From Bacteroidia bacterium (GTDB lineage: Bacteria > Bacteroidota > Bacteroidia > Bacteroidales > BM520), in the NCBI GenBank assembly GCA_009930445.1, contig RZYD01000119.1, forward strand, positions 1 to 7,195: a DNA stretch of 7,195 nucleotides. The letters run 5' to 3'. Positions 4,336 to 7,195 of this stretch are shown one piece after another. The position numbers were made by a program, and so were the translations under genes. The notes under the pieces are model-generated. The model did no database searches and was not told the DNA's origin. It was given only the letters and a program-made list of their open reading frames with translations. Each line of letters begins with the position of its first letter. The stretch's first letter is position 1.

Positions 4336-7195
4336 AAATAAAGGAATTATTTGAAAAGCCTGTTGATCGGTATATAGAGACCGTTATAAAGGCTGATGAC
4401 CGGAATAATATTTCCGATGAAGTAACAGAGTATGTAATTACAAATGAAATTGGAAAGAAGATCAGGGATCTTTTCTCTGCGTATAATGATTATGACGGTG
4501 CCAATGGTGTTTGGATCTCCGGTTTCTTTGGTAGTGGTAAGTCACATCTGTTAAAGATTCTATCCTATGTATTGGAAAATAAGGAACATGATGGCTACAA
4601 CTGTGGTGAACTCTTTGCAGAAAAGGTAGAGGATGATGAGATGCTAAAAGGTGATATCCTGCAGGCTACACGCATCCCCTCTGAATCCATTTTGTTTAAC
4701 ATTGATCAACAGGCTCAGATTACCAGTAAAAGTGATGAGAACGCGATCCTTTCTGTTTTCTATAAGGTGTTTTATGACCACCTTGGTTTTTATGGTTTTC
4801 AACCCCATGTGGCAGAATTTGAGATTTGGCTGCAAAAACAGGGAAAGTACGATCAATTCAAATCTTTGTTTGCGAAAATACATCCCAAAACATGGCTTGA
4901 TGCAAGAAAGGATTATTTTGATCCTGCTGTTACAGAAGATTTGGCAAAAGTCCTCAGTCAGCTCAATGGCCATGATGCATCAAAGTATGAGGATATTCTG
5001 GATGAACTTGAAGAAAACCATAAGCAGTCGATTGAGGATTTCTGTCTAAGGGTACATGAGTATATCAAGTCAAAGCCTGCAGGATTTAGGCTGAATTTCT
5101 TTGTGGATGAGGTTGGTCAATATATCAGCGATAACACGAGACTGATGTTGAACCTGCAGACCATTGCGGAGACTCTTGCAACACGTACGAAAGGCGCATC
5201 ATGGATCCTGGTTACTTCCCAGGAAGATATGGAGAAGGTTGTTGGAGATATGACAAGACAGCAGCAGAATGACTTCTCGCGTATTCAGGCACGTTTTAGA
5301 ATTAAGATACCCCTTACTTCAGCAAATGTGGATGAGGTTATTGAGAAACGTCTTCTAAAAAAGAAAAACGAGGCACATACAGAATTGAGTGAGGTTTATC
5401 GCACAGATAACAGTCGCATTGATTCCTTGTTCTCCTTTTCTGATGCCGGTGTACAGTTTCGGGGTTATGCAGGGGACAAAGACTTCTCAAGTAAATACCC
5501 CTTTATCCCTTATCAATTTGACCTCTTTCAGAATTGTCGAAGAGCATTGTCGGTCCATAATGCTTTTATGGGGAAACATGCTTCTGTGGGTGAGCGTTCC
5601 ATGCTTGGGGTGTTTCAACAAGTAGTGACACATCTTGAGGGTTCTGATGTAAATACTTTTGTGAGTTTCGATCTGATGTTTGAAGGTATCCGAAATGAAT
5701 TGCGCGGAGAGATCCAACCTTCAATTACCCTTGCAGAACAACACCTTGATAATCGTTTTGCTGTTCGGGTTCTGAAGACGCTTTTCCTGGTGAAGTACTT
5801 TGGCAATTTCAAAACGACGCTACGTAACATCGCTGTGTTGCTTATTGATGATCTGAATGTCGACTTGAAGGCTCATGAAAAAAAGGTTCAGGAGGCATTG
5901 AATATCCTGGAGAACCAAAGTTATATCCAGCGAAATGGTGAATTGTATGAGTTTCTGACCAACGATGAAAAGGATGTAGAAGAGGAGATCAAGAATACGG
6001 AGGTGGATGAAGATGCTGTAAATCAACTTTTGAAAGAGATCTTCTTTGATGAAATTATTAAGGACAACAGGATTAAATTCCTGGAGAATAAGCAGGACTA
6101 TGATTTTACCAGTAAGATTGATGGCTCTGTGATTGGTCGTGAAAAAGAGTTGGAGATCGAAATCATTACTGAAAATAATTTTGATTACGACAAGGAGGAT
6201 TTTATCAAAGCCCAAACCATGGGAACTGCAGGAATGAAAATGGTGCTTGCTCCGAATCCTGTTTTTATCAAAGATCTTAAGATGTACCTTAAGACTCATA
6301 AATATGTACGGCAGCACCTTACAACATCCAACCGTCTGGAATATAAGCGAATTCTTCAGGATAAAGGACAGCAGAATACAGACCGCAGAAGAGCGCTGAT
6401 TGTGCTTGCTAACAATGCGCTTGCAAAGTCTTCTGTTTATATGAATGGAGGGAAGCATGAGATGGGGCAAAGCTCCGACGGGAAAACAAGAGTAATTTAT
6501 GCTTTTCAGGATTTGGTGAAGATGGTCTATCCTAACCTTAAAATGCTAAAATCCGAGCAGTATTCCGAGGATACAGTGAAGAATACAATCATGGGTAATT
6601 ATGATGACCTTTTTGGTCTGGATGGAAGCAATATTTCAGAAGCAGAATCGGAAATTGTTAACCTTATCATTCGTAGGAAAAAGCAATCAGACAGAACCTC
6701 ATTGTTGGATCTGAAAACACACTTTAACAAGAAACCTTACGGATGGTATAATAATGCGATCTGGACGCTGACAGCTCGGCTTTTCAAACGTGGCAAGGTG
6801 GAGATAAAACGGGATGCGAACCTGCTGGATGAGGATAGAGTATTGAATGCATTGCTTAATAATGCTACACATGCAAATACACTATTGGAAGTCCCGGGAG
6901 AAATATCTCCCAAAGCAATAAAGCGACTGAAAGAGGCCTATTCTGATGCCTTTGATGAAAGCTGCGCAGCAAAAGAGGGCAAAGATGTTGCCAATGCCTT
7001 TAAAGATAAGCTGAATGAAATGCTCGTTGTAGCAAATCAATTGCTGGTGCAAAAAAGTGATTTCCCATTTCTGGGTAGCCTTGAGGCTTTTAGTGAAAAA
7101 CTGGCTCGATGGTGTAGGAAGGATTACAGTTATTTCCTGACCGGACTGGATGAATTTGAAGATGACTTACTTGATGCAAAGGAAGACCTGCTGGA
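4332..7195 (+). CDS. brxC: BREX P-loop ATPase BrxC (partial, runs off the right edge)
   Basis: BrxC is the large ATPase of BREX systems, thought to act with PglX, PglZ and BrxB on DNA modification and phage exclusion. I translated the frame from the ATG at 4332 and found it open through the last base: 954 codons plus two bases, of roughly 1,150-1,250 expected. The N-terminus MKIKELFEKPVDRYIETVIK is typical. Walker A is GFFGSGKS (64-71), with Lys70 and Ser71. Walker B is LNFFVDE (254-260), with Asp259 and Glu260. SWILVTSQED (290-299) fits a sensor strand, and FSRIQARFRIKIPL (315-328), FIPYQFDLFQ (391-400) and SVGERSMLG (418-426) are BrxC-like blocks. A long helical region follows, with acidic coiled-coil character around 560-600. 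No frameshift or internal stop is seen. The start overlaps the brxB stop. G+C is near 42% in one counted line. Confidence 0.95.
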   Translation, partial: MKIKELFEKPVDRYIETVIKADDRNNISDEVTEYVITNEIGKKIRDLFSAYNDYDGANGVWISGFFGSGKSHLLKILSYVLENKEHDGYNCGELFAEKVEDDEMLKGDILQATRIPSESILFNIDQQAQITSKSDENAILSVFYKVFYDHLGFYGFQPHVAEFEIWLQKQGKYDQFKSLFAKIHPKTWLDARKDYFDPAVTEDLAKVLSQLNGHDASKYEDILDELEENHKQSIEDFCLRVHEYIKSKPAGFRLNFFVDEVGQYISDNTRLMLNLQTIAETLATRTKGASWILVTSQEDMEKVVGDMTRQQQNDFSRIQARFRIKIPLTSANVDEVIEKRLLKKKNEAHTELSEVYRTDNSRIDSLFSFSDAGVQFRGYAGDKDFSSKYPFIPYQFDLFQNCRRALSVHNAFMGKHASVGERSMLGVFQQVVTHLEGSDVNTFVSFDLMFEGIRNELRGEIQPSITLAEQHLDNRFAVRVLKTLFLVKYFGNFKTTLRNIAVLLIDDLNVDLKAHEKKVQEALNILENQSYIQRNGELYEFLTNDEKDVEEEIKNTEVDEDAVNQLLKEIFFDEIIKDNRIKFLENKQDYDFTSKIDGSVIGREKELEIEIITENNFDYDKEDFIKAQTMGTAGMKMVLAPNPVFIKDLKMYLKTHKYVRQHLTTSNRLEYKRILQDKGQQNTDRRRALIVLANNALAKSSVYMNGGKHEMGQSSDGKTRVIYAFQDLVKMVYPNLKMLKSEQYSEDTVKNTIMGNYDDLFGLDGSNISEAESEIVNLIIRRKKQSDRTSLLDLKTHFNKKPYGWYNNAIWTLTARLFKRGKVEIKRDANLLDEDRVLNALLNNATHANTLLEVPGEISPKAIKRLKEAYSDAFDESCAAKEGKDVANAFKDKLNEMLVVANQLLVQKSDFPFLGSLEAFSEKLARWCRKDYSYFLTGLDEFEDDLLDAKEDLL

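Noticed and set aside
4651..5049. 132-residue plus-strand open frame
   Set aside because: It is a shifted frame inside brxC, which is itself open without interruption from 4332 to the window end, so it is neither a frameshift nor a separate gene.
5820..6470. 216-residue minus-strand open frame
   Set aside because: It lies opposite brxC, is Ile/Leu/Phe-rich as complements of acidic, Lys-rich coding sequence tend to be, and has no start signals.
1..7195. CRISPR arrays, insertion sequences, rRNA or riboswitches
   Set aside because: No spaced repeat series, transposase or terminal inverted repeats, rRNA segments or recognisable riboswitch cores were seen in the window.

Overview
The window looks like chromosomal DNA from a member of the Bacteroidota. 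Almost every gene start is preceded by the Bacteroidota -7 promoter element TAnnTTTG, in two cases with a TTG at the right upstream distance. Clear Shine-Dalgarno sequences are missing, and several proteins resemble Bacteroidota family members. No species can be named.

Positions 1-1930 hold ordinary housekeeping genes. These are the N-terminus of a leftward membrane protein (probably a CPBP-type intramembrane protease, cut by the window edge), a complete rightward tRNA-dihydrouridine synthase of the Dus family (220-1206), and a convergent leftward HAD-superfamily phosphatase (1218-1832). The protease and dus genes diverge from an 18-bp perfect palindrome that carries a -7 element on each strand. 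A tRNA with anticodon CAU (1932-2005) follows, with its own good promoter. Its acceptor stem favours the lysidine-modified Ile2 species over elongator Met.

An accessory island appears to start just after the tRNA. A rho-independent terminator (2018-2052) and two exact tandem 12-bp repeats (2053-2076) come first, then a gene for a 239-residue protein with a helical N-terminus containing a HEPN-like Rx4H motif, followed by two CBS domains (2156-2875). After a strong promoter, a tightly packed operon begins: a 58-residue Cro/C1-type HTH protein (2980-3156), brxA (3156-3752), brxB (3754-4335) and brxC (4332 to the right edge, still open). The joints are TAATG, a 1-nt gap and ATGA, so translational coupling is likely throughout. 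This is the left end of a BREX anti-phage system. The order brxA-brxB-brxC fits type I best, but pglX, pglZ and brxL (or the genes of another subtype) would lie beyond the window.

The BREX core itself is known. The less familiar parts are the HTH gene fused into the operon as its first cistron, with inverted repeats over its promoter and leader, and the neighbouring HEPN-like/CBS protein. That protein could be a nucleotide-sensing effector or guard for the defence island. This role is inference from architecture and position only. No integrase, CRISPR array or insertion sequence is visible.
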